Below are positions 1-11,039 of a stretch of 64,000 nucleotides of DNA, piece by piece. Both the position numbers and the translations under genes were made by a program. The stretch spans positions 40,283,419 to 40,347,418 of the forward strand of contig OX411544.1 of assembly GCA_948146395.1 (NCBI GenBank), written 5' to 3'. The notes beneath the pieces are model-generated. The model worked only from the letters and a program-made list of their open reading frames with translations, had not been told where the DNA came from and ran no database searches. The DNA comes from Fragum whitleyi (taxonomy: Eukaryota; Mollusca; Bivalvia; Cardiida; Cardiidae). Numbering within the stretch: position 1 is the first letter of the stretch; the number at the start of each line of letters is the position of its first letter.

Positions 1-1
1 C

Positions 2-277
2 CAAGAAGAGGGCATTCCACGTCTGGACTGGCCGGCTCGCTCACTGAACTTAAATCCGATATATTATGTGTGGAGTGAGCTACAGGTCCGAATTTCGGCT
101 CGCTAGGTCCAGCCAATGACACTCCAGGAGCTCCGCCAGATCCTTAGAGAAGAAAGGTCTGTTATTCCCCAAAGAGAAATCCAGAACTTGGGAGTATGCA
201 GAGGCGCTGTCAGGCTGTTATTGACAGTGCCGGCTCTCATACTCGTTATTGAACGAAATTCAAATGAAAGAACACCT
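2..277 (+). pseudogene. Tc1-type transposase, C-terminal remnant
   Basis: The reading frame from base 2 gives LDWPARSLNLNPIYYVW, which is the C-terminal catalytic block of Tc1/mariner transposases (family form WPARSPDLNPIExVW), followed by TLQELRQILREERSVIPQ and, after a one-base frame change near 207, a typical RRCQAVI tail ending in a TGA at about 251. The copy is dead: a TAG stop at 104-106, the frameshift near 207, and Tyr where the family has the third catalytic acid (the E of NPIE). The left part lies outside the window. It served cut-and-paste transposition; nothing here suggests present function. Confidence 0.85.
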
Positions 278-1073
278 TTTTGGTCGAATTCGATTTTTTT
301 CAATTTTCAAGAAAACAGATCAATTTTAGGGTCTCCCTATTTGATCTACATTTAAAGTGTTCTTATCATTATAAAGTTTTTTTTCTCCTTAAAATTTGAT
401 AAACTGATAACAATCGACCATTTTCCAAAATTCTTATAATGAAATTTCATTTTTTCCCTGAAAGTATAGTATAAAAAGATTTGGTGCTTAGCAAATTTTG
501 AGAAGTGTTATATATTTATTATTTTGACATTTAACGGCTTTCAAGCAAACTTTAATAACTCTATTTCAATTCATTACCCCTATTGGAAACCTGCCTAGTT
601 CATCATTAATGAAAATATTTGATGTCTGTTGTCTAACCCCTAGAATATATTTATGAAATTTTAAATTTTGGCTTTCAGTGTTTTGTATCTTGTTTACAGC
701 CAATTTTTCATATCCATAACTTAAGGTTCGAGCAAAACGTTTATCATATAATTCTAACAAATCGGATATTGATAAATCAGGGAATTTAATAAAGTATGTC
801 TATTTGTAGCTTTCAGAGCCTGCACATAAAGAAAAGCATGTGTACTTATGCAAGATCCTCCGGTGGTGAAATTTACGCCTTTATACTTGACTTCGTTTAC
901 ACTTTTAAAATTTCATCTTTGTATTTTAATATTTTGTTGTTGTAAGCACCATTTTTTTTTAAAAAAATCATTACTTTTAATTTATTGATGTTAACTTGAA
1001 GTTTCCATTCGTTACAACAACTCTCTAAAAGATCTTTGAAAACCATTTGTAGAGAAAAACTCTTCAAAGTAAT
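278..1073. other. AT-rich stretch without gene
   Basis: No exon, RNA gene or clear repeat structure was recognised. The first ~90 bases may be the terminal part of the Tc1-type element to the left. Poly-T and poly-A runs are common. Confidence 0.5.
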
Positions 1074-1077
1074 TTAA

Positions 1078-2017
1078 GGTTCATGTAAAGTCTTTGGGAC
1101 CAAATTTTAAGGGCACTTCATTTGCCAAGAAAATGCAGTATGTCCAGGTATATTATATACCAAAATGAAGCTATTTATGAGCAGAAGCAGTGGAGCAACA
1201 TAGGACTGTCATAGCTGCTATAGCGGTATAGCCAAAACATTGTGAAAAATGGTCATTTTGTAGAGAACAAGCAACTACATGAACATACTACACTACTAAA
1301 TATACTACATGACTGTTGTAAAAAATGGCTCATATTTTAACAAAGTACAGTCTAAAGTAATACCCAGGTAATACTACAAACGTTGGTATGAAATTCGGGC
1401 CCAAAACGTAGTTATGCAAGCAATTAATTGTGACTTATTTTATAAACACATATGTCATATATGTCATTCTAATTTTGTAAACGTGTAGTTCTGTGTATGG
1501 TATGGTGTGTTATCACAACATAAATGGACATAAATAGTTTATATACCTTCAAGGTTCTTTAGCAATATATCATTTTCTATTTCACAGAATGATGAATTTA
1601 TAGTAATTGATTACAGATCATTGAGCTAAAAAACTATAATTTGAAATAATCTATTTTGAAAACAGACCAAACCGGTTTGACACGTATGTTGACAAAATAA
1701 ATTGATTGTTTCAAAAGAGCCTTTTGAGACTGAGTTTTATATCAACGTTTGAAGCACTACCTGGATAGTACTTTAGACTGTACTTTGTTAAAATATGGGG
1801 CAGTTTTATCCAACATTCGTGCAGTTGCTTGTTCTGAACAAAATGACCCTTTTCCACAATGTTTTGGCTATACCACTATAGCTATGACGGTCTTATGTTG
1901 CTTAACTGCTTGTGCTCATTAATAGCTTCATTTTGATATATAATGTACCTGGACATACTGCTTTTTCTCGGCTAATGCAGGCCCTTAAAATTGGGTCTCG
2001 GACACTTTACATGAACC
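1078..2017. mobile_element. TTAA-flanked element with ~300 bp inverted arms
   Basis: The two ends are long imperfect inverted repeats: about 1078-1395 against 1745-2017, including matching blocks around GTCCAGGTA, CATTTTGGTATA and ACAGTCTAAAGTA. Both outer ends are GGTTCATGTAAAG next to TTAA (1074-1077 and 2018-2021). TTAA target duplication is the habit of piggyBac and Kolobok transposons; no transposase is encoded, so this is a non-autonomous copy. Confidence 0.8.
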
Positions 2018-2021
2018 TTAA

Positions 2022-2731
2022 GTACATGAATAATAAGAATGTGAATGCTTTCTCCTCGTCTTACCCCGAGTGAGCAATCAAAAGGTTCTCTTAATTCATC
2101 ATCAAATTACACTTGACAAGATTTTTTGTAGTTTTCATACTTTGTTTTTATCATATCAAGCAAGTGCCAACGAACACCTAACTTTAATTTGTACTTAAAA
2201 CAATATCGCTCTCAAGGTTATCGAAAACTTTAGTAAATCTATGAATGCAGCAAGTTGTCTCTTATTTTCATTTAAAAAATGGTTAATCATTCCATGTAAA
2301 ATGAATATATTATCGCATGTATACCCATGTTTTCCTTGAATCCAGCTTGTGCTTCCATATAGACATTGGTTTTTTTCCCTCCCTATCTAGTAAACCTGTT
2401 ATTCAAAACTTTTGTGAATAATTTTCCAAGCTTGCTTTAAAGAGTAGTTCCCCTGTAATTACATAGTTCATCTCAATTTCCTTTCTTATGAATCTGAATT
2501 ATAAATCCCATCGACCATTTTGTAGAAATTACCCTTTTAGAATTTTTTTTATTGAAAAAATCAGTCATACAAAATTTAAAAAAAAGAACCATTATCAACA
2601 CCATATTTGAAAAATTCATTAAACCTTAGTCTGGACTTGGTGATTTCCCAGTGATTCTTTGCAAACTTTCAAAGTTTCATGTAATATATTATCTAAATTT
2701 AGTTCTCTGAATATTTTTGCAGTTCACAAAA
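2022..2731. other. Intergenic AT-rich stretch
   Basis: No gene or repeat boundary could be supported here. Confidence 0.4.
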
Positions 2732-3266
2732 TAAGGTAACTGAGAAAGATAATATTGTCAAATTTTCGACTTTCTCTAAATCTCACAATATTACTGAGAT
2801 TTATCTTCGAAGTGCGAGAATTAACTACCACGAAATAAAAAGGGTTTGAAGCTCATTAATTTGACATCGTGACGTCATTAAGAGGACAACCCCTTTTCGA
2901 ACGTAAAAAATCAGTATTTACAAATAAATTCTGAATTGATGGGCCTATTTTTACGAACACAGTTTCATTTAAAAAGTCCAGGAACGCCCAAGCTATTAGT
3001 TTGTATAGGCCTGAAACGCTGTCTTTTTCGCGATTTTCAAAATTTGACGTTCATTTTATACATTTGTAAATTAATAGAAATTTCTCGAAATTTTGTCCGG
3101 AGACATATGCGTTTTTATTATTATTATTATATTGTAGCGAAATGAAAATGCATTACATTTATCAAATAAAAATGATATATCGGGTTATTTATCAAAATCG
3201 ATTTTGTGAATTTGTTTCAACATTTGGCGTCGAATTCGACGTCGCAGCGAAATTGTCGATACTATG

Positions 3267-3630
3267 CTTAGACCACGCTTGAAGCGAATTGGCCAATCAG
3301 AGAGCAGTATTTCAAAAGTAAATATCACAGATACAACTCCGAGCGTTGTATTTACAGATATACAATGGAAGCATGTCGCGCACGTGAATCTCGACAGCTT
3401 TTGCGTGTCGAGTCGTTTCAAAAAGATAACGAGCATTTTATTTGAGCGCTTTTCGCCAAAAGACTTTCTATTGTCGCAAAAATGCAAAAGATCTGCAATA
3501 AGTAACAGAGACAGATTCATAAGGAATTCCAGTATAATTTCACAAAATTACAGTAATACCACAGTGAGTTTTACTCGTTTAGAAGTTCGGGTAATAATGC
3601 AGACATTTTTTTAGAAAAGCGTGGTCTAAG
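3267..3630. mobile_element. Nested 364 bp unit with CTTAGACCACGCTT ends
   Basis: CTTAGACCACGCTT at 3267-3280 is exactly complementary to AAGCGTGGTCTAAG at 3617-3630. It lies inside the larger AGGTAACTG element, so it is either a nested insertion or an internal stem of that element. Confidence 0.55.
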
Positions 3631-3646
3631 TCAGATAGAAAATCTC

Positions 3647-3712
3647 ATGCCGCGGTATATGGAAAATAGACACTCGCTTACGCTCGTGTCTATTTACCAT
3701 ATACCACGGCAT
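3647..3712. repeat. 66 bp hairpin
   Basis: ATGCCGCGGTATATGG pairs with CCATATACCACGGCAT (one mismatch) and AAATAGACAC pairs with GTGTCTATTT, leaving a short loop around CTTACGC. Part of the surrounding DNA element. Confidence 0.75.
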
Positions 3713-4199
3713 TCGTTTTCTATCCTATACTTATTTCAACCATTATCACCATGCAATAGCGTATTCTAAAATAATTCAAATAGAGGTTTTTGTAAACAAC
3801 AGATTACGTGATATATTAAATCTAAATGTGATCTTAAGAAAGACAAAATATCACTTAATTTTCAACCGTTTAAAAAGACAGCGTTTGTGAACATTTGACG
3901 CGACATTGAAATATCCTGGCGTTTTGGGGGAAAATCGCTCAACGAATCCGAAAAATGGACAATTACTGAATTTGGACCCTAAAAAGGGGTCGTCCCCTTA
4001 GTAACGACATGACGTCAATTATACGTTATGAAATCAATCCCTTTTTATGACCGAAATATGAAAGCGGGTCTTTTAAAATAAAGTTTTATAGCATTAGGCA
4101 AGATTTGCAGACATTTTGAAATTTAGACCTAAATTGACCCGCTATGTGTCCGCAGTTACCTTACATGAGAATGTATTCATCCGGTTGAAAGAATTTACA

Positions 4200-4965
4200 C
4201 TGGGGGTCATTTACTGCTTTGAAATATGAATCAAAATTGTCGAATTTTGTTCACGCTTTTACAGCTGATATATTATTTGATCAGAATGGCTGTCTTCATT
4301 ATATCTTGTACAAAGATAAAATTGGGTCAAATGGAGTTACATCTTTTTGCTCAAATATCTTTAAACTTTGCAAGAATCTTGATCTATATCAGAGCTATTT
4401 TGAAATTGTGTCAAACTAGGTCACAGGTTTAAATCTAATAAAACACTTGACTTGTGTGCACTAAATGGGTTTCAGTTTTTGCTCAAATGTCAAGAAACTT
4501 GGCCTGTATAAATGTCTACATGATTCATGGAGTGAATTTGAATTTCGGTAAAGTGGGTGACAAAGTCAAATCATAGAAAACCCATATATGTACTCTAGAT
4601 ACCACATTTAAGTCTCATTTGTCCTTAAACTTGATCAGAAAATTCCCAGGGGCGGCTATCGATCTTAGCCCTTTTAATTGCCCACACATTCGGCGCGAGT
4701 ACTGGTGAATTTTCCAGGAAGCAGAATCGAGAGTGGTTAATCTAAGTTGTAAAAACTTTTTTCCCAATCGATGTAAAATAAATAGGTTAAAACAAGGAAG
4801 ATTTGTCTGCATTATATCTTGGAATGGCTGAAGTTGGGATATTTGCGGTCAACATCTAGGTAACATGATTTATGACTCATATAAAAACTTTGAAGATTGC
4901 CTTGTATATTGCAATAGCAGTAAATAATGCCCAGGTGAGCGCTTAAGGCCCAATTTTCCCCTTGT
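4200..4965 (+). mobile_element. Degenerate pearl-like unit
   Basis: Sequence such as GTCAAACTAGGTCACAGG (4409-4426) matches the 145 bp satellite of the intact unit at 38484-39819, and the right end CAGGTGAGCGCTTAAGGCCC (4932 on) matches that unit's 3' terminal block CAGGTGAGCGATTAAGGGCC. An old, decayed copy. Confidence 0.55.
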
Positions 4966-5115
4966 CTGTGTGAAACAATAGTGTGTTCCTGAACGGTCAG
5001 TTACACAAAGATTGGGAAAATAATAAAACTGTTATTACAAGTTGATAGTGATTTAATATCCATTGATATGAGATCAAGTGTATATGATAAAAAATTTATG
5101 CTTCGTTGGAAATCG

Positions 5116-5556
5116 TTACAGTTAAAAACATCGTGAAATTGACATTCATCTCAATCCAAACCATTCTAAATCGCTCACTCAGCGCTCCAATCATTCATTC
5201 CAAACACTCACTCAAACCATTCATAAACGCTCAAACCCATTGAAATACATACAATCAACAACGTCATTCAAAATAAATTTTGAAAGAGAAAAATCGCGTT
5301 TTGACTGACATAATTCGAATTGTAAGCGCCTCATAGGTTCTTGAAAAAATAGGAAGCTATGTATTGATATTGTATGCATATTTTATTAAAGGGAGGTAAT
5401 CAATATCGCAATTTTGTTCACCCTGAACAAAATTTACGGTATAGGATTACCTCCTATTAAATTCACTCAAAACTCGCTCCACACACTCATTCGATTTCAT
5501 TCCTAATTCATTCCAAAATCATTCATCTTGTCAATTTCACGAATTTGTTAACTGTA
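5116..5556. mobile_element. M1 family DNA element
   Basis: Full-length copy with ends TTACAGTTAAAAACATCG and complementary ACGAATTTGTTAACTGTA, and a central palindrome in which GGGAGGTAATCAATATCGCA faces its complement across TTGTTCA/TGAACAA. Repeated ATTCATTC-type words fill the arms. The same ~430 bp design recurs through the window; no coding capacity. Confidence 0.8.
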
Positions 5557-5570
5557 TTTAATATTCAAGT

Positions 5571-5825
5571 GTGACACGTCACGCGAAGAGGGGGCATTTT
5601 GGTAGCGCTTAAAGTGCCAACCCTAGCCAGGCTGCGCGGAAAGCGCAGGCTGACTGCGTTGGAAGCTTTTCAAACTTGGCTCATTATCTCAATATAGATT
5701 TATCTTTCTACCTTTTTGTAAAAGAGTTTTAGAAATACGACCTCTAGTTGACCTATGCTTTGCAAAATCACTTTTTCAAAAATTTAAGAGTTCCTGGGAG
5801 GTCCCTTTTCGCATGACGGATCATA
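5571..5825. mobile_element. G family inverted-repeat element
   Basis: Left end GTGACACGTCACGCGAA and right end TCCCTTTTCGCATGACGGATC are imperfect inverted repeats, with a CAGGCTGCGC...GCGCAGGCTGA stem inside. Related copies at 8082-8340, 55284-55546 and 56788-57050. Confidence 0.7.
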
Positions 5826-5883
5826 ATAATATTTGTGGACCATCATGTGAGAATGGGGCATTTTTGGGAATCACTTGACCCAC

Positions 5884-6165
5884 ATTTTTATGCCCCCGAT
5901 AGGGAGGCATCATAAATTTGACTTGTCCGTCCGTCCGTCTGTCCGTCCGTCTGTCCGTCCGTCCGTCATTCCGTCCAAAAACTTTAACATTGGCCATAAC
6001 TTCCTTATTACTATCAAAGCGGTGTCGGGGGCATTGTCATCTTACAGTGACAGCTCTTGTTTTCATTTTAAATTCGATCTAGGTCAAGAAGTACTTTTAA
6101 GTAAGACTCGACACTCAAAAATGGATCATATTAAAATAAGACCATACTATGGTTCCCACAAACTT
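5884..6165 (+). mobile_element. Pearl-like unit, truncated
   Basis: Begins TTTTTATGCCCCCGATAGGG, whose terminal GCCCCCGA faces a decayed complement GGAGGCAT, then a GTCC/GTCT microsatellite (5927-5976) and a short unique core. The 5' block is the same as that of the complete unit at 36930-37222. The 3' end was not found. Confidence 0.65.
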
Positions 6166-6235
6166 TATAAAGTAAAATTCCCTGACTTTTCGCTGACTTT
6201 TCACTGACTCAATCTCAAATTCCCTGACCAAGATC
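6166..6235. repeat. CCCTGACTTTT simple-motif tract
   Basis: Irregular repeats of CCCTGAC/GCTGAC plus TTTT; a second tract lies at 7870-8008 on the same strand. Confidence 0.6.
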
Positions 6236-6675
6236 GTTAATATTTACTGAGCGTATGTAATGATTCAAAACAAATGCTGGTCTCCTTCCACCCCTTCAAC
6301 CGAGCCTAACCATCATCAGATTTATTCACTAGATCTGTTGCAAAGTAGACTAATAGCTCCACAAGAGCTTTGTACCAGTTCCTGAAACGTTTACAAACAA
6401 AGCTTAATCATGAATCTCGACCTTCGTGACCCAAAATAATAGGGCACTTACTTGGGTCATAGGCAACAATCATATAATTTGATGATTCTAGGTAACTTCA
6501 ATTTTAGTTTAAGCAAGAAAAGAAAAAGTTCTACAGACAGATGGAGAGATGGTCAGAAAGACAGATTGGTGAAATCAATAAACCCTTAAAATGTAATATA
6601 TGGTAAACATTTTTACCTAGGGCTGGGCTGTCTGCCTCATATATTATGGTTAAGCTTATATTTTTGTCCCAACTT

Positions 6676-6961
6676 TATTTGTTTGTTTGTTTGAATGGGG
6701 TTTTACGCTGCTTCCAACATTTTTTAGTTAAATCGCGACTGGAGCTTCTAACAATGAAACCCTGGTATTTCTCAGACAAGTACTACAATTACATCCTTTC
6801 CTAGCCTCCAGCTGCTGTCCCACAGCTACGATTATGGACCCACGGTGGGAGACAAATAGTCGCAAAAAATTAGTGCCGCCGTCGGGGACTGAACCAAGGA
6901 CCTCTAGATCGTCAGTCTGACTCGCTGACTCGCTAAAAACTGCGCTACGAAGGCGGCTTTA
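6676..6961 (-). mobile_element. tRNA-headed SINE
   Basis: On the minus strand the head reads GCCGCCTTCGTAGCGCAG (A box region) and TTGGTTCAGTCCCC (B box region) in a tRNA-like order, then a body shared with the SINEs at 7480, 49125 and 63633, ending in AAAACCCCATTCAAACAAAC. It is flanked by a perfect 12 bp direct repeat, TTGTCCCAACTT (6664-6675 and 6962-6973), the expected target duplication. An insert in the head (repeated GAGTCAGCGAGTCAG) shows it cannot form a tRNA. Confidence 0.88.
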
Positions 6962-7479
6962 TTGTCCCAACTTAAAAACGAAGTATAATAATCTGAATCA
7001 TTTAATCGATCGAATTATCACTTAATCCATTTAAATAGATTCTTGAATTGTCTGCAATATACTGACAATTAAACTTTATCTAGGATTGTCTCTCGGTTAT
7101 ATGTCAATTGAGAAAACTTGCACTAGAAATAAACTAAGCCAAAAAAATATCAAATGGCGAATAATCAAAAAGCTCAAGAGGCAAGTAGTGCTTAACATCG
7201 TTTCAGTTTCTTCTTATGTGTTTTTGCACTTTCAGCTAAAAGGACAAGCAGGGTCCCAAAGACCCATATGAATTTCGGCTGGGTCTCTAAACATTTGGAG
7301 AAAATGCCTATTCCCCTAATGTTAAAAATTGAGTTTTGACAGTCTGGGCCCCTAAAATAAAATTGTCAGTCACTGATTCTGCATACAAAACTGTCCCAAT
7401 AGACATTTTTTCTCTTTTAAACAGAGACTCAAATTAGGGATGAGTTCACCAGAAAATCATCAAGTTGTGCTTTCCAATG

Positions 7480-7766
7480 AGCGGCAATAGCGCAGTTGGT
7501 AGCGCGCCGGACTTCTAATCCAGGAGTCAATATTTGCACGGGTTCGATCCCCGGCCGCGGCACTTATCCTTTCCGACATTAATCTTCCACCAATGGGTAG
7601 ATAATCGTAAACCTATGTGGAATAGCAACTGGGGGCTAGGAAAGGGATGTGGTGGTAGTACTGGTGTGAGAAATACCAGTAATCCATCGTTAGGTGCTCC
7701 AGTCGTCGCGATATAACTAAAAGATTTTTGAAAGCGACGTAAAACCCCAATTCAAATCAAATCAAA
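7480..7766 (+). mobile_element. tRNA-headed SINE
   Basis: The head has box A TAGCGCAGTTGGTAGCGCG, an anticodon-like CTTCTAA loop and box B GGGTTCGATCCCC, but the region between anticodon arm and T arm is far too long for a tRNA. Body and tail (GCGATATAACTAAAA, AAAACCCC, ATTCAAATCAAATC) are those of the family. TCCAATGAG at 7473-7481 and 7767-7775 is the target duplication. RNA polymerase III promoter boxes are intact to the eye. Confidence 0.9.
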
Positions 7767-7869
7767 TCCAATGAGATACAATGACAAACGCACCCAAGCC
7801 CCTTTTTTCAGAAGAAACTAACATGGCTACTGGTTGTTTTTCCTTCACTTTCTATATCATTTCTACATC

Positions 7870-8008
7870 AGATTCTGAAATTCCCTGACATTGCCCTGCT
7901 TTATGCCATATTTTTAAATTTCCCTGACTAATTTCAAAATTCCCCGACATTTCCCTGACTTTAATTTTTTTGCATTTCTCCTTGACTTTTCCCTGACTGT
8001 TGGAACCC
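7870..8008. repeat. TTCCCTGAC tract
   Basis: At least eight imperfect copies of TTCCCTGACTTT-like units; low-complexity dispersed repeat. Confidence 0.7.
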
Positions 8009-8081
8009 TGCATACAAGCGAAAAATGACCATATTGGTACCGTGCATTCGATCAACCCTATTTAATATGCGCGGATAAATA

Positions 8082-8340
8082 TGTGACCCGTCAGGTGAAA
8101 AGGAACCATATGGGAACTTTGTTATATAAATATTTGAAAAAGAGATTGGGTCCAGCAAAGGTCAACCAGGAGTCGCATTTCAAAAATTATTTCACTGGAA
8201 GGTAAATTGATCTTTCTAGATTCAGAAAATAAGCGTATAGCGACAACTTTCGACTGAAGTCAGTCTGCGCACTTCACGCAATCTGACTAGGGTCGACTCA
8301 GCTAACTACCCAGAGGAACCCTTTTCGCGTGACGGGTCAT
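8082..8340. mobile_element. G family element
   Basis: TGTGACCCGTCAGGTGAAAA at the left faces CCCTTTTCGCGTGACGGGTCA at the right, and the core holds a GACTGAAGTCAGTCTGCGC...CTGACTAGGGTCG block shared with the copy at 55284. Non-coding. Confidence 0.8.
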
Positions 8341-9240
8341 ATATATTTAAAATGAAATCGCGGAAATGTCGGAATTCAAGAGTTATTTCATCATAAATAA
8401 GTGCTTGATCGGTCTATCGATTTGTTGATTGATAACATGGAATCATAGTTCTGAACTACTTAAAATCGAAATAGTGAACGATTATGGATGGAATATTTAA
8501 TGAAATGTTGTGATTTGGATGCGCGAGTTTTGAATTGATAGAAAGGGAAGTTAGGTCGATCAATAATTACCCCTTTTAAAATCTGCATATTGTTGTATAA
8601 GAAGATTTTTTCTTGTTCGAGGACTTATATTAAAACGCTTCCAAATCCTCGCCAGCCAATAAGATTATGCAATGATTTAATCGGTTTGGATAAAGCTTGT
8701 TGAGCGCGTAAACGAACAACTATCAAACCTTTTAATACGTTGTTTTGTGTTTAAAACCGCTTTCATTATTATTGCTGTTTTATAGAGACTGGTGCACCTA
8801 CCCGCTGTTTCTCCCACTAGCACTACCACAACATTACATCCGGTCCACCAGCTACCCATCCGAGTGAGGAGAACTACTGCCATTTGCGGATGAAAGGAAA
8901 ACATTTTTCTTTAAATGTCGTTCTTGAATTTTCTTCACCATCCCTAAAGGGCAAGAAGTTCCTTGAGAGGAATTTCCTGGCCTAATAATCGACGTACTCT
9001 CCATTTTTTCCGTAACTATCGGAAGCTTTAAAACCCACACCATAGCAAAATAAGTTGAATAATGATGATTGTTTTGAGCGAGTTTAAATTTTCTTTTTAA
9101 CGATTTCGGGGCACTTTTCGCTTTGCACGTATTTTATATAACTTTTAACTCTTGGCAAGCGTTTTTACAGTACGGTCGTTTTTTACAATGCGTCTGCATA
9201 GATCCACGAAATTTCAAAAATGGAAACCAATTGGATAAAA
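8341..9240. other. No gene seen
   Basis: AT-rich, with decayed M1-like words near 8460-8600 and 9060-9110. No exon with splice signals and no RNA gene was recognised. Confidence 0.4.
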
Positions 9241-9299
9241 CCATGATATTATAGTCAAACCTCGGTCTTTGAAAACGCGGTAAAAGCCAGGAGTGGCGG

Positions 9300-9760
9300 T
9301 GTACTGCATTCGGAACACCACTCGGCCAATCTCGAGATCAACCTCGGATGTACATAGACGGATTATTTTTAAAAAATACGGGAAAACCTTGGAAAAACTC
9401 GATGACGTCAGTTAAAATGGCCTTAGCCCTCGAAACTGCGAGTGAAAACATTCGACGTCGCCAACGTTACTCGTTTAAGTCACTGACGTGAAACCATCGA
9501 ATCCTAACATAAATATATTTAGATTCTTAAATAACGGCTAAAAAAAATCTTAATATTTGAGAATGATTCATTCTGAAAAATTAAGATTTTTCAGCCGTTT
9601 TTTTACTATAAAAAATATAAATCTACAGTGCTAGTTTTTCTAACACTGTTTCCGCCTAACAAAAGGCACAATTTTGTTACATACCATCCGTCTTACATAC
9701 ATCCGAGGTCTGTTGCAGTTTACGGAAATGACCGAGTGATGTTCCAAATGCTGTGTACTG
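9300..9760. repeat. Inverted-repeat element (arms 9300-9363, 9686-9760)
   Basis: The left arm (GTACTGCATTCGGAACACCA...CCTCGGATGTACAT) is complementary to the right arm (CATCCGTC...ATCCGAGGT...GTGATGTTCCAAATGC). A smaller hairpin sits between them at about 9530-9606 (AACGGCTAAAAAAAATCTTAA against TTAAGATTTTTCAGCCGTT). Confidence 0.65.
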
Positions 9761-10504
9761 AACGGAAATCCAAAAAGCGTGACATCCCTATGTACTGATA
9801 GAATAAAGAAACTCGTCACGAAAACCACTTTTCTCCCTATCGATATTCATTGTTTTTTGCCGTAGAGTCAAAATGTTAGATTCCTCATCATGAAGTCAGT
9901 TTCGAAAGGATGTTACACTATGGCACATGACGTTTTCCTGTGTTAAGCCAAATAATTTGAATAGCTTTGCCTATATGTGTATTTTCTAAACTAAGCTCTG
10001 ACGTAGGCGCTGAGTTTAATTCAAAAGGTGTATCGGGTTCTTCAAAAAAAGCATATGTTAGGAATCTAACCTGATCCCTTCACTTCAATTATGAAAGCAT
10101 ACGAACTTGTAAACATTGTTATTTACGGCAAGCAATGACTTTCCTTTGAAAGGATAGTTGTTACTTTTTTAATGAGTTATCTAAAGCTGTTTTATCTATA
10201 TCGAAAACATGGCACGGGAATATAAAGGTTAAATGTAGATTTTACGGCTCACCGCACAAAATCTACCTATATCTATAATACTTGTATGTAAACCGATACG
10301 TCGATAAGTATGGAGGACAGTTGACATTGTGAACAGCTTCTTTAAAGGAAATTAAGAATGTTTTCAAACAAAAGCATCCTTTTTAACTTGGAAAGATAGT
10401 GTGAATGAACCGCATCTCAGTTGAAATCAAACTAGCATTCTTTCTTTATTCTAAAACACATATGAGCGTACGTATCCTTTTTCAAATTTGAGATAGCAGT
10501 TTTT
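9761..10504. other. No gene seen
   Basis: No supported feature beyond a short inverted pair AGATTTTACGG / AAAATCT near 10236-10264. Confidence 0.4.
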
Positions 10505-10850
10505 TACAGTAAGCAACTTCGTGAAATTGACAGTCGCCTTGATCAAGACCACATTCTGAATCACTCGCTAAATGCTCCATCCATTCATTCCAAACAATCA
10601 TACAACCATTCAAAAAATGTTTCAAAATGTTAAAAAAAAACACAAGTTTAATAAAAATTGTACAAACCGATCAATATTTCATTCAAATTTTTCAAATAAT
10701 ATATGACTTGATTGTCTTTTGTTGATTTTTAAGCGTCTTATATGTCAAATAAACAGAAATGACGAATATTTCATTAAATGGAGGTAGTAGATATCGCTTT
10801 TTTTGCTTACATTCACTTTTTTTGGAACAAAAAGTTGAGCATTTCTTATT
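10505..10850. mobile_element. M1 family, partial
   Basis: Starts at the inverted end (AGCAACTTCGTGAAATTGACAG) and runs to the core palindrome GGAGGTAGTAGATATCGC, where it breaks off. Confidence 0.7.
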
Positions 10851-11039
10851 CACCTTGACGTCGTTTGCGCGGGTGCGTTCATTTACGTTGGCGTTAGCAT
10901 AGAAAATTTAACATTGGCATATCTCTATTGTTATAGAAAATATCTATTAGAAACTTGGCAAGAGTGTTCATAACGATAACATCTATCCAGAATATAGGTG
11001 CTAAATCTGACATAAGTGTAGCAAGAATTATGCCCTTTT

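Larger units (their letters stand above)
2734..4161. mobile_element. 1.4 kb DNA element, TA duplication, AGGTAACTG ends
   Basis: Ends are AGGTAACTG and CAGTTACCT, each next to TA (2732-2733, 4162-4163). Subterminal inverted matches include TGACGTCATTAAG...ACCCCTTTT near 2868-2898 against its complement near 3977-4010. No transposase reading frame is present; the open frames inside (3185-3614, both strands) resemble nothing known. It contains a smaller inverted-repeat unit and a hairpin, listed separately. Confidence 0.7.

Noticed and set aside
3264..3614. 116-residue open frame with an overlapping frame on the other strand
   Set aside because: Lies inside an inverted-repeat DNA element; composition and lack of homology suggest chance.
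7481..7562. tRNA gene (Arg-like anticodon)
   Set aside because: Over-long spacing before the T arm and a SINE body with flanking target duplication.
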